A DNA stretch of 64,000 nucleotides from Myxococcales bacterium (GCA_947483555.1 CANKMW010000041.1:1-64000), one strand, 5' to 3'; counted from the stretch's first letter, positions 54,012 to 63,855 are shown. The notes: generated by a model not told the origin, from the sequence alone. Program-made: numbers and translations.

Positions 54012-55955
54012 TCAGTTCAGGTTGATCCGGGTGACGTTGGAGCCGCCGGGGTAGCCGTAGCTCACGAAGCTGTCCCAGCCCCACACCACCAGCCCGAACG
54101 GCTGGCCGCCGCTGGTCGCCAGCAGGTGGACGCCGTCGTCCTGAGCGCCGGCTCCACCCGGTACCGGGAACGAGAGCTGGCAGCGGACCGCGACGTACTC
54201 GACCGGATCGCCGCCGGCCGGCGGCACCTGCTCGCCGATCGGCTCCCGCTCGCAGGTCAGCACGTCGTCGATGGGCAGGGTGTCGTAGGTCAGGGCGGCC
54301 GACGCCGGCAGCGCGACGAGCAGGAAGTCGAAGGCGTACTTGTTGGGGACCAGGAACAGGTAGCTGTTGCGCCATTGCTCGATGGGCGGCACCCAGATGA
54401 GCGACGGGTCGCCGCCGGGCGGGCGATCACCGTTGGGCAACGTCGACGGGATGCCGGTCGCCTGCTGGCTGGCCGGGATCTGGGTGAACGCGATCGGCGC
54501 CGTGGCCTCGAGCAGGAAGTCGCGCTCGCTCTCGATGATCACCGAGGCGCCGCGGCCGAGCACGAAGCGATCGTTGGGCGCCGGCAGGTCGGTGATGACC
54601 GTGGTGCCGTCCTTGGACGCCACGATGCGCCAGTACTCGGGCTCGTCGGGCACCACGGCGACGTCCCAGCCAGCCGCATCGACCAGCTTCGAGCGCAGCG
54701 GCGACTTGACGGCGACGAACTTGGTGCCGAACGAGTCCTCGGGAAAGATCTGCTCTTCGAGGTGATCGGCGCAGCACCGGCGGGTGGCCAGGGTCTCGAA
54801 GCGCGGGGCGTCGGAGGCCTCGCTGCCCGTGAACACCGCGACCCGCTTGCCGCTGCGCGCCAGCACCGTCGAGCCGGTGAAGTCGGCGTTGAAGTCGTCG
54901 GTCTCCAGGTTGACGACGTCGAAGCGGTCGAGGGTGAAGGTGACGACCTCGCCGACGTTGGCCGGACCGACACCACCGCCGCCCAGGATGCGCGCCGACA
55001 GTCGGACCTCCACGGTGGTGTCGTCCTCGACGCCGACCACGGTGAGGAAGGCGCGCAGGTGGATGCCCATGTTGGTCTCGGACTGCTCGGTGCGGGCGAT
55101 GGTCTGCGGCCACGAGGTGACCATGTACGTCGAGGCCAGGGCCTCGGTCGGCAGGAGCAGCGAGGCGTCATTGGAGAACACGCCGACGTTCTCGAGCGGG
55201 TTGAACTGATACGCGACCAGCGGCGCGTTGGACACCACGCGGTAGGCGCGGCGCGACCGGAACGTGCCGGGCCCGTCGTTGAGCTGGGGCAGGCTGGAGC
55301 CGTCGACCTCACGGGCGTCGAGATCGAAGATGCGCAGGTCGCCGGGACCGAGGCGTCGCGGACCGTCGACGGTGTACGGCTCGCCCTCGGTGCACGGGGT
55401 CGCCGGGTTGGCGGCGTCGGCGGCGGTGCACCAGATCTCGACCCGGACGTCGGCCTCGAGCAGGCTGGCGTTGGACACCACCACCGAGAACTGCTGGGCC
55501 GACGCCGCGCCCTGGTTGGTGACCACGGCGTTGTCGAGATCGACCGCCCAGTACTCGCAGCCTTCGTAGTCGCGTGACGCCGCGGCGAGCTGGCAGGCAT
55601 CGACGCACTCGCCACCGGCGCACAGCTGTTGCGCGCTGCCGTCGCAGGACGCGATCACGTCGGCGCCCGAACCGTCGGGTCGGCAGCGCACGATGTCCTG
55701 GTCGACGCAGGCCCGGGTGTCGGGGAAGCACTCGACGCAGCCCATGCCGATGACGCACAGATCGCCGTCGGCGGAGCAGTCGAGGCGGACGTCCCACTGC
55801 TCGCCGTCGTCGTTGCACTGCTCGAGCTGGTTGCCCTGGCAACGCTGATCGCCCGAGGCACAGATCGGCGACTCGCCGCCCTTGGAGCACGCCGCGACCG
55901 GCGCGAGCGCGGCGAGCAGCGCGACCATCCGCGCGACGATCCCGACGGCCCTCAC
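54012..55955 (-). CDS. IgGFc-binding-domain surface lipoprotein
   Basis: 647 aa. Lipobox LAPVAAC near residue 23, a Cys-rich region of small disulfide modules (CQGNQLEQCNDDGEQW; CFPDTRACVDQDIVRC), then about 470 residues of the IgGFc-binding N-terminal fold (VVSNASLLEADVRVEIW; FNPLENVGVFSNDASLLLP; AYRVVSNAPLVAYQ; SPLRSKLVDAAGWDVAVVP). GTG 55955 overlaps the upstream stop (GTGA), and the frame extends further back without a signal. Probably displayed on the outer membrane, perhaps as an adhesin. Confidence 0.7.
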   Translation of the reverse strand: MRAVGIVARMVALLAALAPVAACSKGGESPICASGDQRCQGNQLEQCNDDGEQWDVRLDCSADGDLCVIGMGCVECFPDTRACVDQDIVRCRPDGSGADVIASCDGSAQQLCAGGECVDACQLAAASRDYEGCEYWAVDLDNAVVTNQGAASAQQFSVVVSNASLLEADVRVEIWCTAADAANPATPCTEGEPYTVDGPRRLGPGDLRIFDLDAREVDGSSLPQLNDGPGTFRSRRAYRVVSNAPLVAYQFNPLENVGVFSNDASLLLPTEALASTYMVTSWPQTIARTEQSETNMGIHLRAFLTVVGVEDDTTVEVRLSARILGGGGVGPANVGEVVTFTLDRFDVVNLETDDFNADFTGSTVLARSGKRVAVFTGSEASDAPRFETLATRRCCADHLEEQIFPEDSFGTKFVAVKSPLRSKLVDAAGWDVAVVPDEPEYWRIVASKDGTTVITDLPAPNDRFVLGRGASVIIESERDFLLEATAPIAFTQIPASQQATGIPSTLPNGDRPPGGDPSLIWVPPIEQWRNSYLFLVPNKYAFDFLLVALPASAALTYDTLPIDDVLTCEREPIGEQVPPAGGDPVEYVAVRCQLSFPVPGGAGAQDDGVHLLATSGGQPFGLVVWGWDSFVSYGYPGGSNVTRINLN

Positions 55956-58069
55956 GGCGGGAGCTGCACGGGCTCGGGAAACTGCGCCGCGAACGACGCC
56001 GACGCGTACGCTCGCCAGTAGGACTGGCCCAGCCAGCGGTACGTGAACTGCGGGTACGGACCGGGGCCGGTGATCGACCAGATCGTCCACGACAGCGTGC
56101 GTGACGGCGGCGGCCAGCTCACGCCGATGGTCGACAGATCGGGCAGCGCGATCTGGTGCATGCCGCCGCAGGTGATGCCGCGCCACACCGGGTTGCCGAG
56201 ATCGTCGGACAGCATGTGAAGGTGGAAGGTGGGGACGCCGGTGGTGGCGCCTTCGGGCGCGAACTCGACGCGGCGGCCCGAGCCGAGCCCCGACGGCGGC
56301 GGGTCGATGGCGCGCGGCACGCCGAGGAAGCCGTCGACCACGATCGGCGCGCTGCCATCGAGGATGCCGCGCACGATGCGCACCGAGTACGGCGAGCCGC
56401 CGCTCTGCGAGTAGGCGCCGACGTGCATGCCGTACGAACCGTCGGCGACGGCGCGGACCAGGGCCGGCACGTCGGTGATCGTGACCGCGTCATCGCCGGC
56501 CGGAAAGATGTACTCGCCCGGGTAGATCCACTCCGGCACCGACACCGGCGACAGCCCGTGCTTGCCGAAGTGCGCGATGCCTTCGCCGCCGAGGTCGACA
56601 CCGCCGCGCAGCCGGTACTGGGTGGGACCGGTGAACCCCGGCGTGTTCAGCGGCGGCGGCTGGGCGAGCTGGATCCGCAGCGCGGCGTCGAGCGGGATGT
56701 TGACCACGATGTCGACGCCGGTCTTGTCCTCGCCGGGACCGACCAGCACGCCGCGGGCGACGCCGAGCGCGAACGGCTCGAAGCCCGCGTTGCCCTGACC
56801 GTCCGGATCGCGGGCCGGGTCGTACAGACCGGCGACCGCGACCACGGCGAGCGCACCGGGGCGGGCCGCGACCTCGTAGGTCCAGGCCAGGCGATCGGGT
56901 CCGGTGTAGTCGATCGGTGCCAGCGGCGGGTTGGGCTGGCCGGTGAGGCCGCCCGACGCCGAGGTGACGTAGATGCGCTTGCGCTCGGTCGGGGTGCGCG
57001 GCTCGGGCACCAGGTGCCAGTACGGCGAGCCGAGCCCGGTGGCCTCGCCGAACATGACGCTGCCGCGGATGCGTGCGCCGCTGGTGCCGATCGGTGGTGG
57101 TCCGCCGGACGGTGGCGGCAGCGGCGAGCGCAGCCAGATGCTGAGGTTCTCGGAGTCGACGCAGTGGAAGGTGCCGACCTCGTGGTCGGCGGCCCACGCC
57201 GTGACCACCACCGGGCCGAGCAGGTCCGGACCGGAGAAGGTGATCTCGCCGAGCGCGTTGGTGGTGCCGCGGTACGCCGTCGTGCCGGGGTCGCCGACGG
57301 CGACGAACGCGTCGGGGATGCCGTCCTTGGTCCACTGGTCGATGATGACGACGTTGAGGGTGCCGGCGAGCGGACCGCCGGAGAAGCCACCGGAGAACGA
57401 GTCGCCGGTGGTGACGTAGGCGTAGCCGCGGTCGACGTGGACCAGCCCCGACGGTGACAGCACGTCGACGTCGGCGTCGCCGGCGATGCCGGGTGGCGTG
57501 TAGCCGGTCAGGCGCTGGCCGTTCTCGACCGTGACCGCCGACAGCGGCAGGCCGTCGAAGCGCACCACGGTGCTGGCGTCGAAGCCGGTGCCGAAACCGG
57601 TGATGGTCACGAACGTGCCGCCGGCGACCGAGCCGCTGGGTGGATCGATGGCGACCGCGTCGAAGGTGAACGCGCCGGCGCGCTCGGCGCTGTCGCCGCT
57701 GCGGCGGACCTCGATGGTCGCCAGGCCGGGGTCGCCGGGCGGGGTCGTCACCTCGTAGCGGCGCGAGTCGACGAAGCGCTGCTCGCTGACCCGGCGGACG
57801 CCGATCCACACCTCGTCGGTGTTGCGGAAGCCGTTGCCGCGGATGGTCGTGATCGTGCCGCCGCGGAACGGACCGTGGTCCGGATCGGCGTACTGGACCG
57901 TGAACGCCGCCGCCGGGGCGTCGCCGGGGCCGGCGTCGGCGCCGCCGCCGTCGCGGTCGTCCGCCGCGGCGTCGGTGCGATCGCCGGCCGGCGGGGCCGA
58001 GCATGCGGCCATCGCGGCGGCCGCGAGCGCGCACGCGATCGCCAGGCTTCGGCCAAGGGGGTGCCGCAC
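55952..58069 (-). CDS. IPT/TIG-domain lipoprotein
   Basis: 705 aa. Lipobox AAAAMAAC near residue 22, an Asp/Ala-rich linker, then two IPT/TIG domains (VQYADPDHGPFRGGTITTIRGNGFRN; IDPPSGSVAGGTFVTITGFGTGFD). The remainder is beta-rich with Pro/Gly loops and ends EPVQLPP. GTG 58069 gives a full signal peptide directly. It forms a two-gene unit with the IgGFc-like gene. Confidence 0.7.
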   Translation of the reverse strand: MRHPLGRSLAIACALAAAAMAACSAPPAGDRTDAAADDRDGGGADAGPGDAPAAAFTVQYADPDHGPFRGGTITTIRGNGFRNTDEVWIGVRRVSEQRFVDSRRYEVTTPPGDPGLATIEVRRSGDSAERAGAFTFDAVAIDPPSGSVAGGTFVTITGFGTGFDASTVVRFDGLPLSAVTVENGQRLTGYTPPGIAGDADVDVLSPSGLVHVDRGYAYVTTGDSFSGGFSGGPLAGTLNVVIIDQWTKDGIPDAFVAVGDPGTTAYRGTTNALGEITFSGPDLLGPVVVTAWAADHEVGTFHCVDSENLSIWLRSPLPPPSGGPPPIGTSGARIRGSVMFGEATGLGSPYWHLVPEPRTPTERKRIYVTSASGGLTGQPNPPLAPIDYTGPDRLAWTYEVAARPGALAVVAVAGLYDPARDPDGQGNAGFEPFALGVARGVLVGPGEDKTGVDIVVNIPLDAALRIQLAQPPPLNTPGFTGPTQYRLRGGVDLGGEGIAHFGKHGLSPVSVPEWIYPGEYIFPAGDDAVTITDVPALVRAVADGSYGMHVGAYSQSGGSPYSVRIVRGILDGSAPIVVDGFLGVPRAIDPPPSGLGSGRRVEFAPEGATTGVPTFHLHMLSDDLGNPVWRGITCGGMHQIALPDLSTIGVSWPPPSRTLSWTIWSITGPGPYPQFTYRWLGQSYWRAYASASFAAQFPEPVQLPP

Positions 58070-58225
58070 CGCCGGAGTATCGCACACGGCCTCGACCCGG
58101 CGACGCGTGATCGTCGAGCGTTTGGCTGCGGCTCCGGTCACGTTCCGGCGTCGGTTCCGGCGTCGGTCACAGGTCGCGGCCGGGTTCGCTTGTCATCGCC
58201 GGGCGGCCGACTACCCTGGGTGGCG

Positions 58226-60925
58226 ATGGGCCGTCCGTTCGCCGTCGTCCTCGCGCTCGCGACGATCGGCATCGGCGACGCGGGCGACGCCGCGGCTCAG
58301 GACGTGCGCCGCGATCCGCCGCCGCCGGCGCCGAAACCGACCGGCGTGATGACCAAGGCGCCGGCGCTGGTGCAGGCGGTGGCGCCCGAGTATCCGCCCG
58401 CCGCCCTGGCTGCCGGCAAGCAAGCCCAGGTGCCGGTGCGACTCTCGATCGACGCCGATGGCGTGGTCACCCGGGTCGAGGTCATCACCCCGCAGGGCGA
58501 CGGCTTCGACGAGGCGGCGACCGCCGCCGCGCTGCAGTACGTGTTCGATCCCGCCGAGATCGACGGCAAGCCGGGGTCGATCACCGTCGAGACCGTGATC
58601 CACTTCGTGATCGAGCAGGTGGTCGAGCCGCCACCACCGCCGCCCGATCCCGACGGCGGCGACGGTCGCGATGCCGTCGATCCGGCCGCCGCAGGCCCGC
58701 CCAGTCACGGCGGCGATGCCCGCTTGCCGGTCAGCATCGAGGGCGAGGTCGTCGAGCGCGGCACGCGGTCGAAGCTGGCCGGCGTGATCGTGTCGGTCGC
58801 CGAGCTCGGGGTCGACGCGATCACCGACGCCCGCGGCCGCTTCTGGTTCCACGGTCTCGCCCCCGGCCCGCACACCATCCTCGCCGTCGGCGATCGCTTC
58901 GATCGCCTCGAGCGCGCCGTCGCGCTGGGCGCGCGCGAGTCGCTCGAGGTCCGGCTGTGGATGCGGCCGCGCGGCGGTAGCCGCTACGAGACGCTGGTCG
59001 AAGGCGAACGCGAGGTCCTCGAGGTCACCAAGCGCACGCTGCAGCGGCAGCAGCTGACGTCGGTGCCGGGCACGTTCGGCGATCCGATCCGCGTGATCCA
59101 GACCCTGCCGGGCCTGGCGCGGACCCCGTTCGGCCTCGGCTTCCTGGTGATCCGCGGCTCCAATCCCGACGACACCGCGGTCTACATCGACGGTCACCGC
59201 GTCCCGCAGCTGTTTCACTTCCTGGGTGGACCGTCGATCCTCAACGCCGAGTTCCTGGACAGCATCGATCTCTATCCGAGCGGCTACCCGGCGCGCTTCG
59301 GCCGCTCGCACGGCGGCGTGGTCGCGGTCGAGACCCGGGCCACGAAGAGCGACGGGGTCCATGGTTCGGCCGACGTCGACCTGCTCGACGCCGGCGGCTA
59401 CGTGCGCGCGCCGCTGGGCAAGCGCGGCTCGTTCGGCATCGCCGGCCGGCGGTCGTACGTCGACACCCTGTTGCCGCTGGTGCTGCCCGAGCCGTCGCCG
59501 GGCTCGACGCGCGTGGTGGTGCCGATCTACTGGGACGCGATGCTGCGCGTCGACGGCGATCTCGGCCGCCACGGCAAGATCGGCGTGTTCGCGATCCGCT
59601 CCAGCGACGAGCTCGACGTGCTGCAGACCGACGCCGACGAGGAGGAGTCGCTCGATCTCAACACCGCGGTGAAGTTCTTTCGCCTGATCGGGCGCTACCA
59701 GCGTCGGCTCGGCACCGACTTCACCCTGACGTTGTCGCCGGCCTGGGGCCGCGATTCGCTGGCGTTTGCCAGCGGTCAGGCCGGCGCGGCGAGCGCGTTC
59801 TCCGAGGCCGCCATCGTGCAGGATACGATCTCGTACCGCATGCGGGTCAAGGGCCCGCTCTCGAAGCGCCTCCTGCTCGACACCGGCATGGACGTCGAGT
59901 CGCGGGTCACTCGCTACGACCTCCTGGTTCCCGACGATTCCAACCTCGACACCGGCGACGAGATCGACATCGATCCGACCCAGGTCATCCGCCAGGTCGA
60001 GCAGCTGTCCGCCGCCATCCACGCCGACCTGGCGGTCGACGCGACCTCGCGGCTGCGCCTGCTGCCCGGTGCCCGCCTCGACGCCCACGCCATCAGCGGT
60101 CAGGCGTGGATCGACGCCGACCTGCGCTTGACCGGCCGCTACCAGACCACGCCGACGCTGGTGACCAAGGCCTACCTGGGGGTGTTCCACCAGCCACCGC
60201 AGCCGGAGTCGGTCGATGCCCGCTTCGGCAATCCCGCCGTCCGCTCGGAGCGCGGCATCCACGTCGGGGTTGGCGCCGAGGTGAAGCCGACCCGGCTGTG
60301 GTACGTCGACGGCGAGATCTACTACATCGATCGCGACCAGCTGGTGGTGTTCTCGGGTGCCGCCGAGCTCGAGGGCGAGGTCGCCAACGTGGAGAACTTC
60401 GTCAACAGCGGCAGCGGGCACACCTGGGGCGTCGAGGCGCTGATCCGGCGCGAGATCAGCGAGCGGGTCTACGGCTGGCTCTCGTACACGTTCGGCAAGA
60501 GCGTGCGGCGCCAGCGCGACACCTCGCGGGCGGTGGCGACGGCGTTCGATCAGCCCCACAACCTCAGTGCCGTGACGAGCTGGAAGCCGGGCGGCGGCTG
60601 GGAGCTGGGTGGACGCCTGCGCCTGTCGTCCGGCCGGCCCGACACGCCGTACATCGGCGCCACCTACGACGCCGACAGTGGCGGTTATCGCCCGGTGAGC
60701 GGTGGCTTCCGCACCATCCGCCGCGAGCTGTTCCACCAGGTCGACCTGCGCATCGAGAAGACCTGGCTGTTCGAGCTATGGAGCATGGGGCTGTACATCG
60801 ACGTGCAGAACCTCTTCAACGTCGCCAACGTCGAGGCCATCCAGTGGGACTACCGCTATCGCGAATCGGCGCCGGTGACCGGCATCCCGTTCTTGCCCAC
60901 CATCGGCATCCGGGGCCAGTGGTGA
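58226..60925 (+). CDS. TonB-dependent receptor with its own TonB C-terminal domain
   Basis: 899 aa. Signal peptide at about 1-25, then TonB_C domain at 45-130 (APEYPPAALAAGKQAQVPVRL; GFDEAATAAALQYVFDPAEIDG), carboxypeptidase-regulatory-like domain at about 170-250, plug domain (PIRVIQTLPGLARTPFGLGFLVIRGSNPDDTAVYIDGHRVP) and a C-terminal beta-barrel ending NVEAIQWDYRYRESAPVTG. ATG 58226 lies 8 nt after TACCCT. The presence of a TonB domain in the receptor itself is unusual; it may bind peptidoglycan or replace a partner. Ligand unknown. Confidence 0.8.
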   Translation: MGRPFAVVLALATIGIGDAGDAAAQDVRRDPPPPAPKPTGVMTKAPALVQAVAPEYPPAALAAGKQAQVPVRLSIDADGVVTRVEVITPQGDGFDEAATAAALQYVFDPAEIDGKPGSITVETVIHFVIEQVVEPPPPPPDPDGGDGRDAVDPAAAGPPSHGGDARLPVSIEGEVVERGTRSKLAGVIVSVAELGVDAITDARGRFWFHGLAPGPHTILAVGDRFDRLERAVALGARESLEVRLWMRPRGGSRYETLVEGEREVLEVTKRTLQRQQLTSVPGTFGDPIRVIQTLPGLARTPFGLGFLVIRGSNPDDTAVYIDGHRVPQLFHFLGGPSILNAEFLDSIDLYPSGYPARFGRSHGGVVAVETRATKSDGVHGSADVDLLDAGGYVRAPLGKRGSFGIAGRRSYVDTLLPLVLPEPSPGSTRVVVPIYWDAMLRVDGDLGRHGKIGVFAIRSSDELDVLQTDADEEESLDLNTAVKFFRLIGRYQRRLGTDFTLTLSPAWGRDSLAFASGQAGAASAFSEAAIVQDTISYRMRVKGPLSKRLLLDTGMDVESRVTRYDLLVPDDSNLDTGDEIDIDPTQVIRQVEQLSAAIHADLAVDATSRLRLLPGARLDAHAISGQAWIDADLRLTGRYQTTPTLVTKAYLGVFHQPPQPESVDARFGNPAVRSERGIHVGVGAEVKPTRLWYVDGEIYYIDRDQLVVFSGAAELEGEVANVENFVNSGSGHTWGVEALIRREISERVYGWLSYTFGKSVRRQRDTSRAVATAFDQPHNLSAVTSWKPGGGWELGGRLRLSSGRPDTPYIGATYDADSGGYRPVSGGFRTIRRELFHQVDLRIEKTWLFELWSMGLYIDVQNLFNVANVEAIQWDYRYRESAPVTGIPFLPTIGIRGQW

Positions 60926-61929
60926 CCGTTCGACTCGACCGCGTCGCGGGCGCGCTCGGGGCATGCGGTCCGATCCTCGTGGTCGCGGCCGTGCTCGGGG
61001 GCTGTGGGACCTTCGAGGATCCGGCGATCGTGATCGACCTGCGCATCCTGGGCATGACCGCCGAGCCACCCGAACAGGTGTCGCCGTTCGATCCGATGAA
61101 CCCGCTCGACGTCATGTTCGGACCGGTCGAGGTGTGCGCGATCGTCGCCGATCCGGCGGAGGTGCGGGCGCTGGCGTGGTCGATGGTCGCCTGCCCGCCG
61201 GTCGGCGACCGCCGCTGTGATGATCTGTCGCGGCCGTTGCATGTGATGGGCGAGGGCACGCTCGACGATCCCGAGACCGCGCCGACGCCGCAGGTGGCAT
61301 GCGCGACGCTGCCGCCGGGGCCCGAGCTGATCGCGATCCTGCGCGACACGATCGAGAACGACAGCCTGTCCGGCTTCGGCGGCATCGACGTCAACATCGG
61401 CTTGCGCGTGGTACCGGTCGGCGGTGGTGAGGCGGCGGCGATCTACGGCGCCAAGGCGGTGCGCTTCTCGCCGCTATTGCCCGCCGGGCGGGTCGCCAAC
61501 ACCAACCCCAGGCTCGACCAGATCGCGGTCGACGGCGGTGACGGGACCACGCCGGCGCCGCTCGGGCTCGGTCGCTGCGTCGATCAGCTGGCGCCGCTCG
61601 CGCTCGGGCCCGCGCAGACCATCCACCTCGATCCGATCGAGCCGCCCGGCGTGCGCGAGGACTACCTGGTGCCGACCTTCGAGGGCGGGGTCCGCATGTT
61701 CACCGAGAACCTGCGCTACGAGTGGCTGGCCGGCGGCGGCGACTGGACCCGCGCCGGCACCGGCGGGCCGCGGGACGGTGCTGGCAACCAGCCGGTGCTC
61801 GACACCGAGTGGGAGTCGCCGCCGGCCGATCGTCTCGACGGCGTGACCGACGTCCCGCTGTGGGTCGTGCAGCGCGACGAACGCGGTGGCGCGCGGTGGT
61901 TCGAGAGCTGCGTGCGCGTGACGCCGTGA
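60922..61929 (+). CDS. Putative lipoprotein partner of the TonB receptor
   Basis: 335 aa. Signal with lipobox LGGC (Cys29), then FEDPAIVIDLRILGMTAEPPEQVSPFDP and scattered Cys residues; ends RWFESCVRVTP. No known domain. GTG overlaps the receptor stop (GTGA), so the pair is translationally coupled; it may be an outer-membrane ligand-binding partner of the receptor, as in SusC/SusD-like pairs, but no SusD homology is visible. Confidence 0.65.
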   Translation: MTVRLDRVAGALGACGPILVVAAVLGGCGTFEDPAIVIDLRILGMTAEPPEQVSPFDPMNPLDVMFGPVEVCAIVADPAEVRALAWSMVACPPVGDRRCDDLSRPLHVMGEGTLDDPETAPTPQVACATLPPGPELIAILRDTIENDSLSGFGGIDVNIGLRVVPVGGGEAAAIYGAKAVRFSPLLPAGRVANTNPRLDQIAVDGGDGTTPAPLGLGRCVDQLAPLALGPAQTIHLDPIEPPGVREDYLVPTFEGGVRMFTENLRYEWLAGGGDWTRAGTGGPRDGAGNQPVLDTEWESPPADRLDGVTDVPLWVVQRDERGGARWFESCVRVTP

Positions 61930-61962
61930 CGCTGCGATCGCCAGTGAGGTAGGCTGGTGGTC

Positions 61963-62688
61963 ATGAAGGCCAGCCTGGGTTGCCTGGTGCTGCTCGGCGC
62001 GATCGGGTGTGGTCCCACCTCGGGAGGGCGGCGGTCCGCGGCTCCGCCCAGCGGCGACTGGCCAGTCGAACCGATGGCGTCGGATGGAACCGCGGGCGCG
62101 TGTCGGGCGATGGCCCCGGCGGCGGCGGGCGACGGCGAGGGCGCGGCGAATCCGGCCGAGATCGCGAACTGTCCCGACGTCGATGCGCTGTCGCGCGGTG
62201 ATGGGATCGGGGCCTCCGATGACCTGCCGCCGGTCGAGCCGTCGGAGCTCCCCGACTGGAACCTCGACGAGCTGCGCGACTTCGCCTGCGCGTACGCCTG
62301 CGCCAAGGAGGGCGCTCAGGCCTACCTGCTGGCCTGGTACGTGATCGAGGACGGGCGGCCGCTGCGCAACCACAACGCGCTGTTCGTGGTCGCGCACCCC
62401 GCCGCTGCCGACGCGGCGCCGCGCTGGACCGTGGTCGTGATGTACCGCCACGCGACCAACACGTGGTGGAACGTCGCCTTCAGCTTCCACAGCCGGGCGC
62501 GACCGATCCACGACTTCGATCATCGCCCGAGTCCCGCCGAGATCTACGCCGTCCTCGACGAGAACGACTGGGTGTTCGCCGACGACGACGACTGGCACGT
62601 GCTGGCCGGCAACGTCATCGACCCGCTGTGGCCGGCGGCCAGCGGGGCACCGGCCACCCGCTTCTATCCGGACGCCATCGAGCGCTGA
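61963..62688 (+). CDS. Putative lipoprotein
   Basis: 241 aa. MKASLGCLVLLGAIGCGP is a short lipoprotein signal (Cys17). The mature part is acidic at first, then LAWYVIEDGRPLRNHNALFVVAHPAA and FSFHSRARPIHDFDHRPSPAEIYAVLDENDWVF. ATG 61963 is preferred to GTG 61957 because TAGGCT ends 7 nt before it. Unknown function. Confidence 0.65.
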   Translation: MKASLGCLVLLGAIGCGPTSGGRRSAAPPSGDWPVEPMASDGTAGACRAMAPAAAGDGEGAANPAEIANCPDVDALSRGDGIGASDDLPPVEPSELPDWNLDELRDFACAYACAKEGAQAYLLAWYVIEDGRPLRNHNALFVVAHPAAADAAPRWTVVVMYRHATNTWWNVAFSFHSRARPIHDFDHRPSPAEIYAVLDENDWVFADDDDWHVLAGNVIDPLWPAASGAPATRFYPDAIER

Positions 62689-62727
62689 CCTGCCACCGGA
62701 TCACGCGATACGACCCGAGGCTCACCC

Positions 62728-63378
62728 ATGAATCCCAGCCCCCGATCGTCTCCGCACGCCGCGCCCTCGTCGTCCTTGCTGGCCGGCGTGGCCAGCGCCT
62801 CCCTCATCGCTGCGACGCTGGTCGCGGCCTGCGTCCGGGTTCCCGGCCCGGCACCGGGCGGGCCGACGCCGGCGAGCCCGGCGCCGGGTGGCTCCGGCGG
62901 CGAGGCGGCGATCGCCTACGGGTACGGTGGCGGCTACGGCGGCGGTGGCGGGTACGGTGGCGGACACGGCTACGGTGGCGGTCAGGGTTACGGTGGCAGC
63001 TACGGCTACGGTGGCGGCTACGGTGGCGGTTACGGCTACGGTGGCGGTTACGGCTACGGTGGCGGTTACGGCTACGGTGGCGGTTACGGCGGCGGCGGCT
63101 ACGGCGGCGGCGGCGGCGGCGGATCGGTGGCCTTCGATGCGTGCGGCGCCGACGCCGACTGTATGGTGCTGTTCGTCGGACAGAGCTGCGTGCCGAGCGA
63201 TCCGCGCCCGATCGCGAAGGCCCAGCAGGCGGCCGCATGGCGAGCCCTGATCGGATCGCCGCCGGCGTGCGGGATCGGCGGTCGCGACCACCAGGAGCGC
63301 GTCCAGGCGATCACGTCGCGCTACGGCGCCCGCTGCGCGGCGAGGCATTGCACGCTCGTCGACCGCGGCCAGCGGTGA
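62728..63378 (+). CDS. Gly/Tyr-repeat lipoprotein
   Basis: 216 aa. Lipobox AATLVAAC (Cys35), a Pro/Gly linker, then about 70 residues of GYGGG repeats (64-131), and a C-terminal cysteine-containing domain (FDACGADADCMVLFVGQSCVPSD; PPACGIGGRDHQERVQAITSRYGARCAARHC). GAGG lies 7 nt before the ATG. Gly/Tyr repeats are found in adhesive or matrix proteins. Encoded by 12-bp TACGGTGGCGGT units. Confidence 0.65.
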   Translation: MNPSPRSSPHAAPSSSLLAGVASASLIAATLVAACVRVPGPAPGGPTPASPAPGGSGGEAAIAYGYGGGYGGGGGYGGGHGYGGGQGYGGSYGYGGGYGGGYGYGGGYGYGGGYGYGGGYGGGGYGGGGGGGSVAFDACGADADCMVLFVGQSCVPSDPRPIAKAQQAAAWRALIGSPPACGIGGRDHQERVQAITSRYGARCAARHCTLVDRGQR

Positions 63379-63442
63379 GCCACCCGCGGGCGCGGGTCGG
63401 GACCGTCGCTGCGGGCCTGCGCTCACTGTGCGCATCGCCCGG

Positions 63443-63508
63443 ACAGTGCGACCAGATCTGAGGTCGATTGACCGCTCACGACAGGCCACACTGCGGTCAA
63501 CTGTCCGC
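63443..63508. repeat. Nested inverted repeats in a gene-free stretch
   Basis: GGACAGT (63443-63449) pairs with ACTGTCC (63502-63508), and TTGACCGC (63470-63477) pairs with GCGGTCAA (63495-63502). The gap 63379-63591 otherwise holds no gene I recognise. It could be an operator or attenuator for the small gene at 63592. Confidence 0.4.
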
Positions 63509-63591
63509 CAACCAAAGTTGCGCGATGCTGCGGATCTCGCGTGGGTTCGCGCTGGGCTGGCGTGGCGCGCGCCGTGCAACCGCTCCGGCCC

Positions 63592-63849
63592 ATGCTGCTC
63601 TACGTCGAGATCGTCGGACCCAGCGCGCCGCGCCAGGATCCGCGCCGGCCGTGCTACGTCGACCCGTCGCTGCCGCTGTGGATCTTGACCAGCCACGAGT
63701 TCCTCGACGCCGAACGTCAGGGCCGCGCCGGCAGCTGCCGCGTCTTCCACGTCGAGGGCGGCCGCTACCTGGCCGAGGAGTGCATCGCCGAAGCCGGGGT
63801 CTCGGAGCTCGACACGCTGGTCGTGGTGCAGAGCGCCGGCGCGGCCTGA
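63592..63849 (+). CDS. Small hypothetical protein
   Basis: 85 aa: MLLYVEIVGPSAPRQDPR, then CYVDPSLPLWILTSHEFLDAERQGRAGSCRVFHV and SELDTLVVVQSAGAA. No signal peptide, no known family. ATG 63592 is preferred over GTG 63541. Three cysteines. Confidence 0.5.
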   Translation: MLLYVEIVGPSAPRQDPRRPCYVDPSLPLWILTSHEFLDAERQGRAGSCRVFHVEGGRYLAEECIAEAGVSELDTLVVVQSAGAA

Positions 63850-63855
63850 TCGCTG

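Noticed and set aside
58211..60736. An 841-codon minus-strand frame opposite the TonB receptor
   Set aside because: Composition is typical of an antisense shadow; the plus frame has signal peptide, TonB_C, plug and barrel features.
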